Source of the DNA: Novosphingobium sp. TH158
GTDB lineage: Bacteria > Pseudomonadota > Alphaproteobacteria > Sphingomonadales > Sphingomonadaceae
Length of the DNA stretch: 64,000 bases
Direction: 5' to 3'
Assembly: GCF_002855555.1 (NCBI RefSeq)
Contig: NZ_PKRT01000002.1
Location: 248,001 to 312,000, forward strand
Shown: piece after piece, positions 8,596-16,544 of the stretch
How positions within the stretch are numbered: position 1 is the stretch's first letter
Layout: each line of letters opens with the position of its first letter
The notes under the pieces: generated by a model
Told to the model about the DNA's origin: nothing
Databases searched by the model: none
Seen by the model: the letters and a program-made list of their open reading frames with translations, nothing else
Program-made: the position numbers and the translations under genes

Positions 8596-9771
8596 CTAGG
8601 CACCAGCCAGGAACCGTTGCCAGAATGCCTGGCGGACAGGCTCAAGCACACTGGTTTCGAACGATTGCGCCTTTTCCCAATTGCGCTGCGCACTGCGCGC
8701 CATCCAGGATGGATCGGCCACCCTCCTTGCGAGAAGCTCTCCAAGGGCGTTTGCGTTTCCCGGCGCGACCAAGTCAGGGCCGGGTAGCAATTCGGGGATG
8801 CCTCCCGCGGATGACCCGATCGCCGGACAGGCCTGACACATCGCCTCGATCAGCGCTCTTGGCAGCCCTTCGGTAAGCGACGGCTGGACGTACAGATCGA
8901 TCGAACGAAGCCAGCCAAACACGTCTGCCGGCTGCGCGATATTGCCTTCGAAAACGGTCAGGTCACCAAGGCCTAGCGATTGCGCCACATTCCGCCAGGC
9001 ATCCAGATCGCCCTGCCCTACAACGCGAAGCCGGACCGGCGGCATGCGATCCCGCACCCGCGCGAGGGCATGAAGCAGAACTTGCAGTCCCTTGTTCTTG
9101 TTCTGGAGTGCCCCGATCATGCCGATTTTCAGCGGCGCATCTGCTGGCTGCGCGGCAATCCGGACCAGCCTGTCCTGCAGCACCCGAATATCGGAGGCCG
9201 GCAGCAGGACGTCGGAAACCGAAAGGACATTCGTCGCACCGGTGGGGTAGCGGCGCTGCAGAAAGTCCGCAGTAACGTAGCTTGCGTGTTCGGCGCGACG
9301 GGAAACTGCGCGCAGTCTGGCCGCAGCAAGAGGCGCATAGAAGCGCGCGCGAAGCCCGCCATGATGCCGCAAGCTTTCCGACGGGCATCCGACGATCTCG
9401 ACCCAGCAACGCTTCCTTTCGATGCGTGCCGCGGCGACGGCAAGGTGGCCGATCTCGCTAGGCATCCGGGCAACGACGGCATCGTGAGCCCGCACCAGCG
9501 TTCGCATTTCGTCGAGTGCCGCACTGCGCCTCAGCAAGAGGCCACGCAGGTTGGAAAGGTCTCGAAAGAAATGGAATGCGACGCGATCACGCGAAGACCT
9601 GGCCAACTGGTCCAGCGGTTGATCCGGCATCAACTGCTCGCGCGCGACGACGGTCATGCGGGATGCGTGGTCAAGATAGCGCTGCCAGCCTTCCGCGCCA
9701 AACTGCCCGGCGGACCAGACATCGTCGCCGAGGCGGATGAAACGATTATCGTGCGCGAACAGGAGCCTCAA
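8596..9771 (-). CDS. GT4-type glycosyltransferase
   Basis: The protein has 391 residues and the organisation of GT-B retaining glycosyltransferases. An N-terminal acceptor half is followed by a nucleotide-sugar-binding half with IGMIGALQNKNKG, VVGQGDL and the EX7E signature in TEGLPRALIEAM. The TTG at 9771 is the best start: GAGGTGA lies 6 bp upstream and the protein begins LRLLFAHD, as this fold usually does. It is divergent from the HPr-kinase-like gene by about 108 bp. The acceptor is unknown. Its position at the edge of the lasso cluster allows either peptide glycosylation or an unrelated polysaccharide role. Confidence 0.8.
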   Translation of the reverse strand: MRLLFAHDNRFIRLGDDVWSAGQFGAEGWQRYLDHASRMTVVAREQLMPDQPLDQLARSSRDRVAFHFFRDLSNLRGLLLRRSAALDEMRTLVRAHDAVVARMPSEIGHLAVAAARIERKRCWVEIVGCPSESLRHHGGLRARFYAPLAAARLRAVSRRAEHASYVTADFLQRRYPTGATNVLSVSDVLLPASDIRVLQDRLVRIAAQPADAPLKIGMIGALQNKNKGLQVLLHALARVRDRMPPVRLRVVGQGDLDAWRNVAQSLGLGDLTVFEGNIAQPADVFGWLRSIDLYVQPSLTEGLPRALIEAMCQACPAIGSSAGGIPELLPGPDLVAPGNANALGELLARRVADPSWMARSAQRNWEKAQSFETSVLEPVRQAFWQRFLAGA

Positions 9772-9879
9772 GGACGGTCACCTCATATCCGCCGTGCGAC
9801 GGGATGGAACATCATTTTGCGATGGCGTCATGCGCCCCCATCACCTAAATCGCGGCACCGCAAAGTCGCCCGGGAGCCC

Positions 9880-10818
9880 ATGTTGTCGTTTAGCTATAGT
9901 TTCGGTGGCATCGCGATCATATCCGAATTCCCCCTGACCCGGTTGCGTTCCCCGCTGCCGCACGGGCAGCCGTTCGGACAGATCGCAATCGAGACGGGAC
10001 GAGGCCCGGCTCCGGACGAGGATGAGCGCCTGTTCGACTGGCCAGGGCGTTTCGAGATCAAGCTTGGCCGAACGGGAACCGAGCTTCGCTTTGAAACGCC
10101 TGCCGGGATCATCCTGGCCACCGCCGACGGCAGCAGGCTCCGTGTCTTCGCGCAAGATCTCGCCAATTCCTTGTTGGGGGATCTGCTGGCCCGGCGCATC
10201 CTCCCCCGCGTTACGAAGCTGCTTGGCGGTGAGACTTACCATGCTGCCGCCTTGGCTCGGAACGGGAAGGCGATCCTCCTGATGGGAGCGACAGGGGCCG
10301 GAAAATCCTCGATGACTCTCGGGCTTGCATCGGTGGGCGGCTGGTCGATCCTGAGCGATGATGCCGCTCTCGTCCAGGAAACCCCGAGCTTCCTGGCGTT
10401 ACCGGCAGGGTCGGATGTCGCAATCTGGCCCGAAACCAGCGGAGCAATGGATTTGCCCGATCCGGCATTGCGGGCGCTGACGGGTTACGACGGCAAGTTC
10501 TGCTATCAGCCCGAGCCGTCCGGTTCGGTCCCGACCGGGACTGCGCATCCCCAGATAGCCGGAATCTTTTTCCTCGACCGCCAGGCAGACGGCGCTGTTG
10601 CCTTCGAACGGTTGCCGAGGCCTCAAGCGTTCGAGCTGGGGCTGCATCAGATCGTTCTGCTCAACCCCAATGGGCGCGCTGCGGCAGAGCGGGTAGGTTC
10701 GGTTACGGCGCTCAACCGGATGCTCGCGACCGTTCCAGCGTGGTCGCTGACCTATCCGGCGTCGTATTCGATCTATCAGGACATATCATCCGGGCTGGAC
10801 GCGCTTCTGGCTGCGTGA
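9880..10818 (+). CDS. HPr-kinase-related protein (HprK-rel type)
   Basis: The protein has 312 residues from ATG 9880. A central Walker A motif GATGAGKSS (about residues 136-144) is followed by LSDDAALV, the arrangement of the HPr kinase/phosphorylase C-terminal domain. The N-terminal 120 residues are not the usual HPr kinase N-domain. Proteins of this group are found with PqqD-like proteins and nucleotidyltransferase-fold proteins, both present here. In characterised lasso clusters (paeninodin type) an HprK-like kinase phosphorylates the peptide. Here the candidate core offers Ser and Thr residues, so peptide kinase is a reasonable inference. The frame stays open far upstream, but that part is the antisense of the glycosyltransferase. 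Confidence 0.75.
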   Translation: MLSFSYSFGGIAIISEFPLTRLRSPLPHGQPFGQIAIETGRGPAPDEDERLFDWPGRFEIKLGRTGTELRFETPAGIILATADGSRLRVFAQDLANSLLGDLLARRILPRVTKLLGGETYHAAALARNGKAILLMGATGAGKSSMTLGLASVGGWSILSDDAALVQETPSFLALPAGSDVAIWPETSGAMDLPDPALRALTGYDGKFCYQPEPSGSVPTGTAHPQIAGIFFLDRQADGAVAFERLPRPQAFELGLHQIVLLNPNGRAAAERVGSVTALNRMLATVPAWSLTYPASYSIYQDISSGLDALLAA

Positions 10819-10853
10819 TCGGGAACGCCGTGGCGCCGCTGCGCTGGAGCGGA

Positions 10854-12059
10854 TCACCAGCGCGGCACATGACGCAGCAGATGCATGGCAGTGCGCATCG
10901 GGACGTAAAGCCAGCGCAATCCCCGTGGCAGAGGCATGGCACGATAGACTTCCCATGACGGCGTACTGCTTCGCAGCAGGCTGCGCAGCTTGCGCGCAAA
11001 CCCGCGGCGATACCGCCATTCTTCCCCGGTCAGGACAAACCAGTGTCGCCAGCGGAATCGCCAGTCGTGGATCCCGCGCACATAGGTCTCCATCGGCGCT
11101 TCGGCCTCGGGGTCGAGGTGCGTCAGACATTGGCGCGCCATGGTCGCGGCCAGACCGTCGCCGGCAGGTGCGGTGCCATGAACCGCCAGGGCCAGTTCCT
11201 CGAGCATCCCCAGGCATGCCTGGACGAGCCCTTCCATGCCGTTGCGGCGCGCGGCTGCCAGTACCCGCGCGCAGTCGAAATCGGGCGCACTTGCGATACG
11301 GCCAATATCGGCGACCCAGTGCAACCGCGTCCAGTGGTGACGGCTGTGGTGGTAGCACAGGAAGACGAACAGCTCCTCGGTCGGCAGACACGGGATAGAG
11401 CGGCCCAGTATTGAAACCGCTTCGGTTTTTGCCAGCAATCGCGAGGTCGGAAAGTCTGCGCCAGTGAGGTCGAGCGCGGTATGAACATCAACCAGATCGC
11501 CAGCCGGCGAGCGGAGCGAAATCTCGTCGTTGAGGTCGCACATCGCGCTAACGTGAACCTCTCGCTTTCCAGGTTCGTCAGGCAGTTCGAACCCGCGACA
11601 GGGGCGAAATCCGGCGTCGACTAGGTGAAGAATGGTCTTCGCGCAGGATGCCGGGTCGACAAGCAGGTCGAGGTCCCGGCAGGTGCGGCGAGAGATTGTG
11701 CCATAGTATCGCTGCGCAAGGGTGACGCCCTTGACCGCGACGTAGGAAATTCCGTTGGGGACGAACCAGGTATCGTGGAGGCTGGTCAGCAGCGCGGAAA
11801 GCCGCAGGTTTCGAGCGGCGGAAGCCGCAGCAAGCCGGTCGATCCGCTGGCGCGCCGGATCGGGCACCAGGGCTCCCAGTTCCGCGAGACGTGCCTGAAC
11901 CAAAGGCTCGGCGAGGGCATGGAGCGCGCGCGCGGAAAGGGCGTCCCAGTCCTCGATCTGCCCGGCCAGCCCGGCAAGGGTGCCAGGCCCAACCCGATCT
12001 GCGGGCAATGCGCAGGCAAGCAGGAAGCGAGCGGCTGGATGGCTCCACGAGGGGCTCAC
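10854..12059 (-). CDS. Nucleotidyltransferase-family protein (NTP_transf_5 type)
   Basis: The protein has 401 residues when started at GTG 12059, which overlaps the stop of the B2 protease gene (GTGA). The centre contains VAVKGVTLAQRYY followed by RRTCRDLDLLVDP, the G-x-D/D-x-D-like core of the minimal nucleotidyltransferase fold. A His-rich segment (FLCYHHSRHHW) and a Trp/Arg-rich C-terminus follow. Members of this family recur next to HprK-like kinases and PqqD-like proteins; their substrate is not established. It ends the minus-strand biosynthetic run and converges on the kinase gene. The long frame upstream of 12059 has no family similarity and lies over the B2 gene. Confidence 0.7.
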   Translation of the reverse strand: MSPSWSHPAARFLLACALPADRVGPGTLAGLAGQIEDWDALSARALHALAEPLVQARLAELGALVPDPARQRIDRLAAASAARNLRLSALLTSLHDTWFVPNGISYVAVKGVTLAQRYYGTISRRTCRDLDLLVDPASCAKTILHLVDAGFRPCRGFELPDEPGKREVHVSAMCDLNDEISLRSPAGDLVDVHTALDLTGADFPTSRLLAKTEAVSILGRSIPCLPTEELFVFLCYHHSRHHWTRLHWVADIGRIASAPDFDCARVLAAARRNGMEGLVQACLGMLEELALAVHGTAPAGDGLAATMARQCLTHLDPEAEAPMETYVRGIHDWRFRWRHWFVLTGEEWRYRRGFARKLRSLLRSSTPSWEVYRAMPLPRGLRWLYVPMRTAMHLLRHVPRW

Positions 12060-12502
12060 GCGCAGCCGCCCTCCGCTGAGGCCGGCGGAACCCGGAGCAG
12101 CACCCGCATATCGGCCGGAACCTTGCCTCCGACGATCACGCGCTCCCCGTCGCAAACCCATACATGTGCGCTCATCCCCTCGTCCTCGATCCGCGCACCA
12201 TAGTAAAAGACGCTTGGGACACCGCGCCGGCGCAGCATCCGCTGGGCGGCCAAACCTTGCGGAAAACACAACGGACGCCAGGGCAGGCGTGGAGCGCAGG
12301 CGCCGATTGCCCACTTTATACGGTCACAGATAGCCAGGCGGGCCGCCTTGCCCGACGGCGGCTGCTGTGCAGCGCGCCCGGCGCTGCGCAATATCACGCG
12401 GAACGGCATGCAGCGGATTGCGATGGTTGCAGCGGTCAGCTCTGCCGCAGCTTCGAGCAGCAGCGGAAGGTCGCGGCGATGGCGGACAATCTTTGCGATC
12501 AT
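12056..12502 (-). CDS. Lasso-peptide B2 protein: transglutaminase-like leader peptidase
   Basis: The protein has 148 residues from ATG 12502, as expected for split lasso B2 proteins (McjB C-terminal domain). The catalytic Cys79 sits in RPLCFPQGLA and His113 in SAHVWV, 34 residues apart, matching the Cys-His spacing of McjB. The third (Asp) residue is not in its usual place; D118 or E120 are candidates. Between Cys and His is the typical helix (QRMLRRRGVPSVFYYG). This enzyme would cut the leader from the precursor before ring closure. It follows the B1 gene by about 28 bp and overlaps the nucleotidyltransferase start by 4 bp. A TTG 9 bp upstream of the ATG is a second possible start. Confidence 0.85.
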   Translation of the reverse strand: MIAKIVRHRRDLPLLLEAAAELTAATIAIRCMPFRVILRSAGRAAQQPPSGKAARLAICDRIKWAIGACAPRLPWRPLCFPQGLAAQRMLRRRGVPSVFYYGARIEDEGMSAHVWVCDGERVIVGGKVPADMRVLLRVPPASAEGGCA

Positions 12503-12530
12503 GGACGCCAACCTGCCATCGCCAATGCGC

Positions 12531-12815
12531 TCAACCGGCAGCCGCAACAACGATCCCGCGATCGACGAGGTCGGCCACAAACACGTGGAGGTCGGCCGGG
12601 ATGGCATCACCATCGGCCGGGAAACTCGATCGCAGACTATGCGTCAGCTCGCCCAAAGTCTGCGGAGTTTCCAGCAGTCTCCAGATACGGGCCGCGGTGC
12701 GGTTGAGCTGGAAGAAGTAACCGCTGTCGATATCCAGCAGAATGGCATCATCGCTGACGTCTGCCGAAACGACGGTTTCACGGCGGCTGATCCGGGTATG
12801 CTCGGTCATGGCCAT
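12531..12815 (-). CDS. PqqD-like RiPP recognition protein (lasso B1)
   Basis: The protein has 94 residues with the PqqD/RRE fold pattern: strands DAILLDIDSGYFFQLN, then the helix TAARIWRLLE and a C-terminal helix ending VDRGIVV. B1 proteins bind the leader of the precursor, usually at a YxxP motif, and deliver it to the B2 protease. The gene lies directly between the macrolactam synthetase and B2 genes. GGAGG lies 11 bp before the ATG at 12815; an ATG two codons later is an alternative. Its identity as B1 rests on position next to B2 and on the fold; a second PqqD-like protein is encoded nearby at 14777-15061. Confidence 0.85.
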   Translation of the reverse strand: MAMTEHTRISRRETVVSADVSDDAILLDIDSGYFFQLNRTAARIWRLLETPQTLGELTHSLRSSFPADGDAIPADLHVFVADLVDRGIVVAAAG

Positions 12816-12849
12816 AGCTGCAATTGCCTCCGAAATTGATTATCCAAGA

Positions 12850-14745
12850 TCACAGTCCCACCGCCTGGCGTAACCAGATGTCCAGCGCCAGGACCGACCA
12901 GACCGGACCCCACGGCTGCGTGGGCAGCGCACCGGTCGATCCGTTCCTGCGCCAGGCGGCGAAGGGTGCGTGAAGTTCTTCGATGCGCGCGCCGTCGACC
13001 CAGCCGAACTGCACGGGCAGCAGGTCCTTGGTGGCACGCCGACGGAACAGGGCGTCGATGGCATCGACCGAATGGCCAACGAACATCGCCTTGGTTGTCC
13101 GGGTGCGTACGATCTCGGGCAAGGTGCCGTGCGTCGCCGCGCGCAGTATGCGCTTGCGATAGGTCTTGTCGCGAAGGTGATTGCCTGCCGCCCCCATGCA
13201 GAACCGCGTAAGCCGTGCATCGTGAAAGGGATGGCGGATCTCGACGCCCTTGCTCTCGGCATAGGCGCAAGCGCCTTCAGCGACGATCGAGCGCATTGCG
13301 TGCGAATAAACGGTGTATCGCGATTGCTGGGCGAACCCCCGCACACCGGGACGCGGCGACGGACCACGCCAGCGATCCCGAAGGTCGGTGCGGGCGCTCC
13401 ATTCAGGGCGGATCCAGTCCGTGGCAGGGTTGCGCCAATCGAGTGCCGGATGCCGCACAGCCTGGCGATACCGCGGCAGGATCAAAGGTCGCGCTGCCGA
13501 AACGAGCGTCTTGGCAGCGCTGAGCGCCGCCGGATTATCCGGCCAGAAGGAACGGCCATGGCGCACCAGATCACCCCAGCGACCGCGCAGCAATAGATCC
13601 GGCCAATGGGCCAGCGACCCGTTGAGCCAGTCGTCGCCGCCTTCCCCCGTCAGCAGGACGCGCCTGCCGGTCGCCTCAAGACGGTGGATGGCACCGGCAA
13701 ACGTATCGAGGACGTTCGGCCGCAGCGGCAGGTAAAAGCTTTCCGCAGCCCAGCGCTCGGCTTCATCGACGCTGAAGGGGACCGAGCCGGTGACTTCCGC
13801 CTCGATTCCGAGATGGTCCTCCACTGCCCGGGACCAGAGTGTTTCGTCGTGCGGCTCTCCCGGGAAGCGCGCGGAGATGGCTTGCGGCGCACGCGCAACG
13901 CGGCCCGCGCGAAACAGCTCGGTGCCGCGGCAAACAACAGTGGAAGAATCGAGACCGCCGGAAAGTTGCGCGGAGACCGGACCGTTGCTGCGCGAGGTGG
14001 CGATAAGCGCCTGATCGAACAGTTCGGAAAACTGCGCCACATGATCGTCGAATGACCGGTCGGTCCAGTCCTCGAACGGGCCTCCGTGCCAGCGCCAGCG
14101 TTCGATCCGGCCATCTTCGAGGATCACCGCACCGCCCTGCTCAACCCGCTCGATCGCCGCCCAGAAGGTTTCGGTCTGCGTGACAAAACGACCGCTCAGT
14201 AATTCGGCCAGGGCGCCTTCGTTAAGCCTGCGGTCCATGCCCAGGCCAACGATCAAGGTGCGCGCGTCGGTGGCAAAAGCCAGTCGCTCCCCGTTCCAGG
14301 TCCACACCAGTGGCCGCCAGCCAAGCGGCGAGCGCAACAGGGACAGCCGGCGGCGACCGGGCTCATGGATCGCGATTGCGAAGTCGCCGGCCAGATCATG
14401 GATGAAGTCCCGTCCGCGGCGCTCGAACCATGCGAGTGCCAGGGCACCATCCGCCGCGGCCGCCAGGATCCCGTTGCCCCAGCCCAGCAAGGCGGCGATT
14501 TCCTCGCGATTGTCGAGCCGGCCGTCAAACAGCAGGACCGCACCCGACGGCCCGATGAACGGCTGACGTTCGGCCTGCGCCTCCACAGTCGTGTGATGGG
14601 CGAAGCGGATCAGCCCGGCAGGGCCATCCTCCCACAGGGTCGTACCATCCGATCCGCGCGGCAGTGCGGCAGCGGCCATGGCATCAAGCAGCCCGCGTGG
14701 AACCCGCTCCGCCTGGCGGAAGATTACGCCCGCGATCGCGCTCAA
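12850..14745 (-). CDS. Asparagine-synthetase-like macrolactam synthetase (lasso cyclase)
   Basis: The protein has 631 residues. The N-terminal domain looks like the class II glutaminase of AsnB but starts SAIAGVIF, lacking the catalytic Cys2; that is normal for lasso cyclases, which take no ammonia from glutamine. The synthetase domain has the PP-loop SGGLDSS (around residue 260) and later GEGGDDW. It would adenylate an Asp or Glu side chain of the core and close the ring onto the free N-terminus. I choose TTG 14745 because GGGAG lies 7 bp upstream and it places the glutaminase-like domain at the N-terminus. A TTG at 14787, overlapping the preceding gene, is the alternative and would give 645 residues. 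Confidence 0.85.
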   Translation of the reverse strand: MSAIAGVIFRQAERVPRGLLDAMAAAALPRGSDGTTLWEDGPAGLIRFAHHTTVEAQAERQPFIGPSGAVLLFDGRLDNREEIAALLGWGNGILAAAADGALALAWFERRGRDFIHDLAGDFAIAIHEPGRRRLSLLRSPLGWRPLVWTWNGERLAFATDARTLIVGLGMDRRLNEGALAELLSGRFVTQTETFWAAIERVEQGGAVILEDGRIERWRWHGGPFEDWTDRSFDDHVAQFSELFDQALIATSRSNGPVSAQLSGGLDSSTVVCRGTELFRAGRVARAPQAISARFPGEPHDETLWSRAVEDHLGIEAEVTGSVPFSVDEAERWAAESFYLPLRPNVLDTFAGAIHRLEATGRRVLLTGEGGDDWLNGSLAHWPDLLLRGRWGDLVRHGRSFWPDNPAALSAAKTLVSAARPLILPRYRQAVRHPALDWRNPATDWIRPEWSARTDLRDRWRGPSPRPGVRGFAQQSRYTVYSHAMRSIVAEGACAYAESKGVEIRHPFHDARLTRFCMGAAGNHLRDKTYRKRILRAATHGTLPEIVRTRTTKAMFVGHSVDAIDALFRRRATKDLLPVQFGWVDGARIEELHAPFAAWRRNGSTGALPTQPWGPVWSVLALDIWLRQAVGL

Positions 14746-14776
14746 ACTGCCACTCCCGGATTGCACAGATGCCGGT

Positions 14777-15061
14777 TCATTCGACAACCGCCAGATCGGC
14801 GGCGAGAACCGCCTCGATGAATCCGTCGACGTCGGCGGCGGCCTGATCCGAAGGGATGCCGTTCTCTGCCGCGATGGTTGCGGCGATCGCGGATGGCTGG
14901 AGGCCGGCGCTCAAATGCAGCCAGATCGCCGTCGCAGATGCGTTGAGTGCGTGATAGCTGCCGCTTCGGCTATCGAACAGCACGATCTCGGCCCCCGCCG
15001 GGCCCCACGAGACCCAGGGTGCACAAATGATGCGGCGTGTCGGGCACGGGTCCTCGGCCAT
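14777..15061 (-). CDS. Second PqqD-like protein (HPr-rel-A type)
   Basis: The protein has 94 residues. It shows the PqqD fold signature (AEIVLFDSRSGSYHALNASATAIWLHL) and a C-terminal helix pair, and is clearly diverged from the other PqqD-like protein encoded at 12531-12815. PqqD-like proteins of this sort accompany HprK-related kinases and nucleotidyltransferase-fold proteins in a conserved but uncharacterised set. The gene starts 4 bp after the methyltransferase stop and precedes the cyclase gene. It may serve as a separate peptide-binding chaperone for the kinase or methyltransferase; that is inference. Confidence 0.75.
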   Translation of the reverse strand: MAEDPCPTRRIICAPWVSWGPAGAEIVLFDSRSGSYHALNASATAIWLHLSAGLQPSAIAATIAAENGIPSDQAAADVDGFIEAVLAADLAVVE

Positions 15062-15065
15062 CGCT

Positions 15066-16160
15066 TCAATCGGGCTGCCGCCATAACCGCACCCGTTCCT
15101 GAGTGTGGTATCCACCGATGCGGATGACATCGCCGGGTTTGGTATCAAGCGGGGCCGCGAACGGCCAGAACAAGGATGCCCAACACGACGATTCGCCACG
15201 GCCCGGTTCGTTCTCGTAGAGGCCCAGCTCATCCATATCGAGCGCCAGCCATTGAACCACGCCGTTGACCGGCCCACCGGACGATACCAGTTCGAGGGTG
15301 GTGCGCCCGTCCCGGCTCGGCTGGCTGCCGTCGAACGCCAGGGTGAACAGGTCGGCAGGGGAGCTGCGCAATGCAAGGCGAGGGTCGGCCACCCGGATTT
15401 CGTAATGTACCCGCGCCAACCGGTTGAACGCAGACAGGTCGAACCCGGAAGACTGGTCCATCAGCCGGGTTCCAGCGCGCGCATCGTGAGCGAGCGCAGC
15501 GCGAATGCGGCCACGCGCCGGGATGACATGGGCATCAGGCCGGATCAGGCGCAGCGCAGCATCGGCATGCGATGGAAGGACCTGCTCGCTCAGCATGTCG
15601 TTGCTGACGATTTCCGAAACCAGCACGTCGGCACGCCGGCCCAGGTCTTCCATAAGGTCCAGAGCGGTCGAGTGCTTGTTCACCACGCTGATGCGATCCG
15701 CCAGACCGTTGGCCGTGATTACTTCGCGGGCGGCCGCTGCGATCGCCGCATTGGCTTCGCAAGTTACGACGCGGGCTCCCAGCCGCGCCGCCATCATCGC
15801 CAGCAGCCCCGTGCCGGTGCCGATTTCCAGCACGAGCGTATCCGGCGTCACCACACGGGCAAGCGCCCCTGCGTAGGCCTGATTACGGACCTGATCGCGG
15901 GTTATGACGAAATGCCAATCAGGCACGGTCTGGGCCAGGACTTCGCCGGCGAGCGCGCGGATCTCTCCATCGCCGGGCGCACCGTCCAATGCGGCATTGG
16001 CCAGTTCAACTGCCTTGGCCTGGCACCCTACCGCTGCATATTGCCGCGCCAGGCCCATGGCGACGTCGGCACGATCGCCGAGCAGTTCGCGGGCTCGATC
16101 AAGGACGGCGAGCCGGTCTTGGTTCGCAAGCTCGCTCATTTCACCCTGATCCGTTTTCAT
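15066..16160 (-). CDS. PRMT-like SAM-dependent methyltransferase
   Basis: The protein has 364 residues. A helical, TPR-like N-terminal region (to about residue 75) is followed by a Rossmann methyltransferase domain with motif I VLEIGTGTGLLA. A double-Glu-type loop, SEIVSNDMLSE, follows, the pattern of protein arginine methyltransferases (PRMT7-like). A beta-barrel-like C-terminal half then leads to the stop. The gene is the first of the minus-strand run and is divergent from the precursor-peptide gene. The candidate lasso core contains one Arg, so methylation of the peptide is an attractive hypothesis. An in-frame ATG at 16139 is a second possible start. Confidence 0.75.
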   Translation of the reverse strand: MKTDQGEMSELANQDRLAVLDRARELLGDRADVAMGLARQYAAVGCQAKAVELANAALDGAPGDGEIRALAGEVLAQTVPDWHFVITRDQVRNQAYAGALARVVTPDTLVLEIGTGTGLLAMMAARLGARVVTCEANAAIAAAAREVITANGLADRISVVNKHSTALDLMEDLGRRADVLVSEIVSNDMLSEQVLPSHADAALRLIRPDAHVIPARGRIRAALAHDARAGTRLMDQSSGFDLSAFNRLARVHYEIRVADPRLALRSSPADLFTLAFDGSQPSRDGRTTLELVSSGGPVNGVVQWLALDMDELGLYENEPGRGESSCWASLFWPFAAPLDTKPGDVIRIGGYHTQERVRLWRQPD

Positions 16161-16197
16161 CCTGAGGTAGCCAAGAAGGCCTGGCGATCGCCAAAAC

Positions 16198-16217
16198 TAC
16201 GTGAAAATACGTAAAAA
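16198..16217. repeat. Tandem 10-bp direct repeat in the divergent promoter region
   Basis: TACGTGAAAA is followed directly by TACGTAAAAA. The two copies are exactly one helical turn apart, each starting with TACGT, within the 152-bp gap between the methyltransferase and precursor genes. They lie 19 bp upstream of the candidate -35 box. This spacing is typical of cooperative regulator sites; which regulator would bind is unknown. Confidence 0.45.
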
Positions 16218-16235
16218 TCTTTTTATTTCAGTCGA

Positions 16236-16264
16236 TTGACCAAGCAGGTAATGAAGAATAAATC
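16236..16264 (+). promoter_or_regulatory. Sigma70-like promoter for the precursor peptide
   Basis: TTGACC and TAAATC are separated by 17 bp and sit about 50 bp upstream of the precursor start codon. Predicted transcription would begin near 16271, leaving a short leader that contains the AGAGGGAG ribosome site. It drives the precursor and probably the sulfotransferase and oxygenase genes. Confidence 0.6.
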
Positions 16265-16312
16265 GCCGCTGTGCAAGCGCCACAGAGGCAATTCACAAGA
16301 GGGAGTTCGATT

Positions 16313-16468
16313 GTGGCCGATAAGGATATCTCTGCTGAGCTGGGCGGTGACACCAACGCAAAGCCTGAAGCTTGGGTGAAGCCGGAAATCGTGTCGTTCA
16401 AGCCGGTCGAGGCCGCTGAAGGCATCTCCTACAGGCCGAGCGACGGCCTTTCCAACCTGACTGCCTGA
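16313..16468 (+). CDS. Putative lasso-peptide precursor (51 residues)
   Basis: The gene begins at GTG 16313 with AGAGGGAG 8 bp upstream; an upstream in-frame GTG at 16271 lacks a ribosome site. The hydrophilic leader contains W21-V-K-P24, which resembles the YxxP motif bound by lasso B1 proteins. The C-terminal part GISYRPSDGLSNLTA (residues 37-51) could be the core. Gly37 is eight residues from Asp44, exactly the geometry for an 8-membered Gly1-Asp8 macrolactam, with a 7-residue tail. The Thr usually found at the penultimate leader position is replaced by Ala35. The core contains Ser, Thr, Tyr, Arg and Pro, all possible targets of the encoded tailoring enzymes. Lasso identity is inferred from the neighbouring B1, B2 and cyclase genes. 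Confidence 0.75.
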   Translation: MADKDISAELGGDTNAKPEAWVKPEIVSFKPVEAAEGISYRPSDGLSNLTA

Positions 16469-16544
16469 CCGCGTCGCGTGACGAGGGCCATGCTGCTTTC
16501 ACGGCAGCTGGTTCGGTGACGCATGAACCCAAGGCGAGCTCGCG

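Noticed and set aside
8980..9879. Upstream extension of the HprK-like gene to give 612 residues
   Set aside because: This part is antisense to the glycosyltransferase and lacks similarity to HPr kinase; the ATG at 9880 gives a sensible protein.
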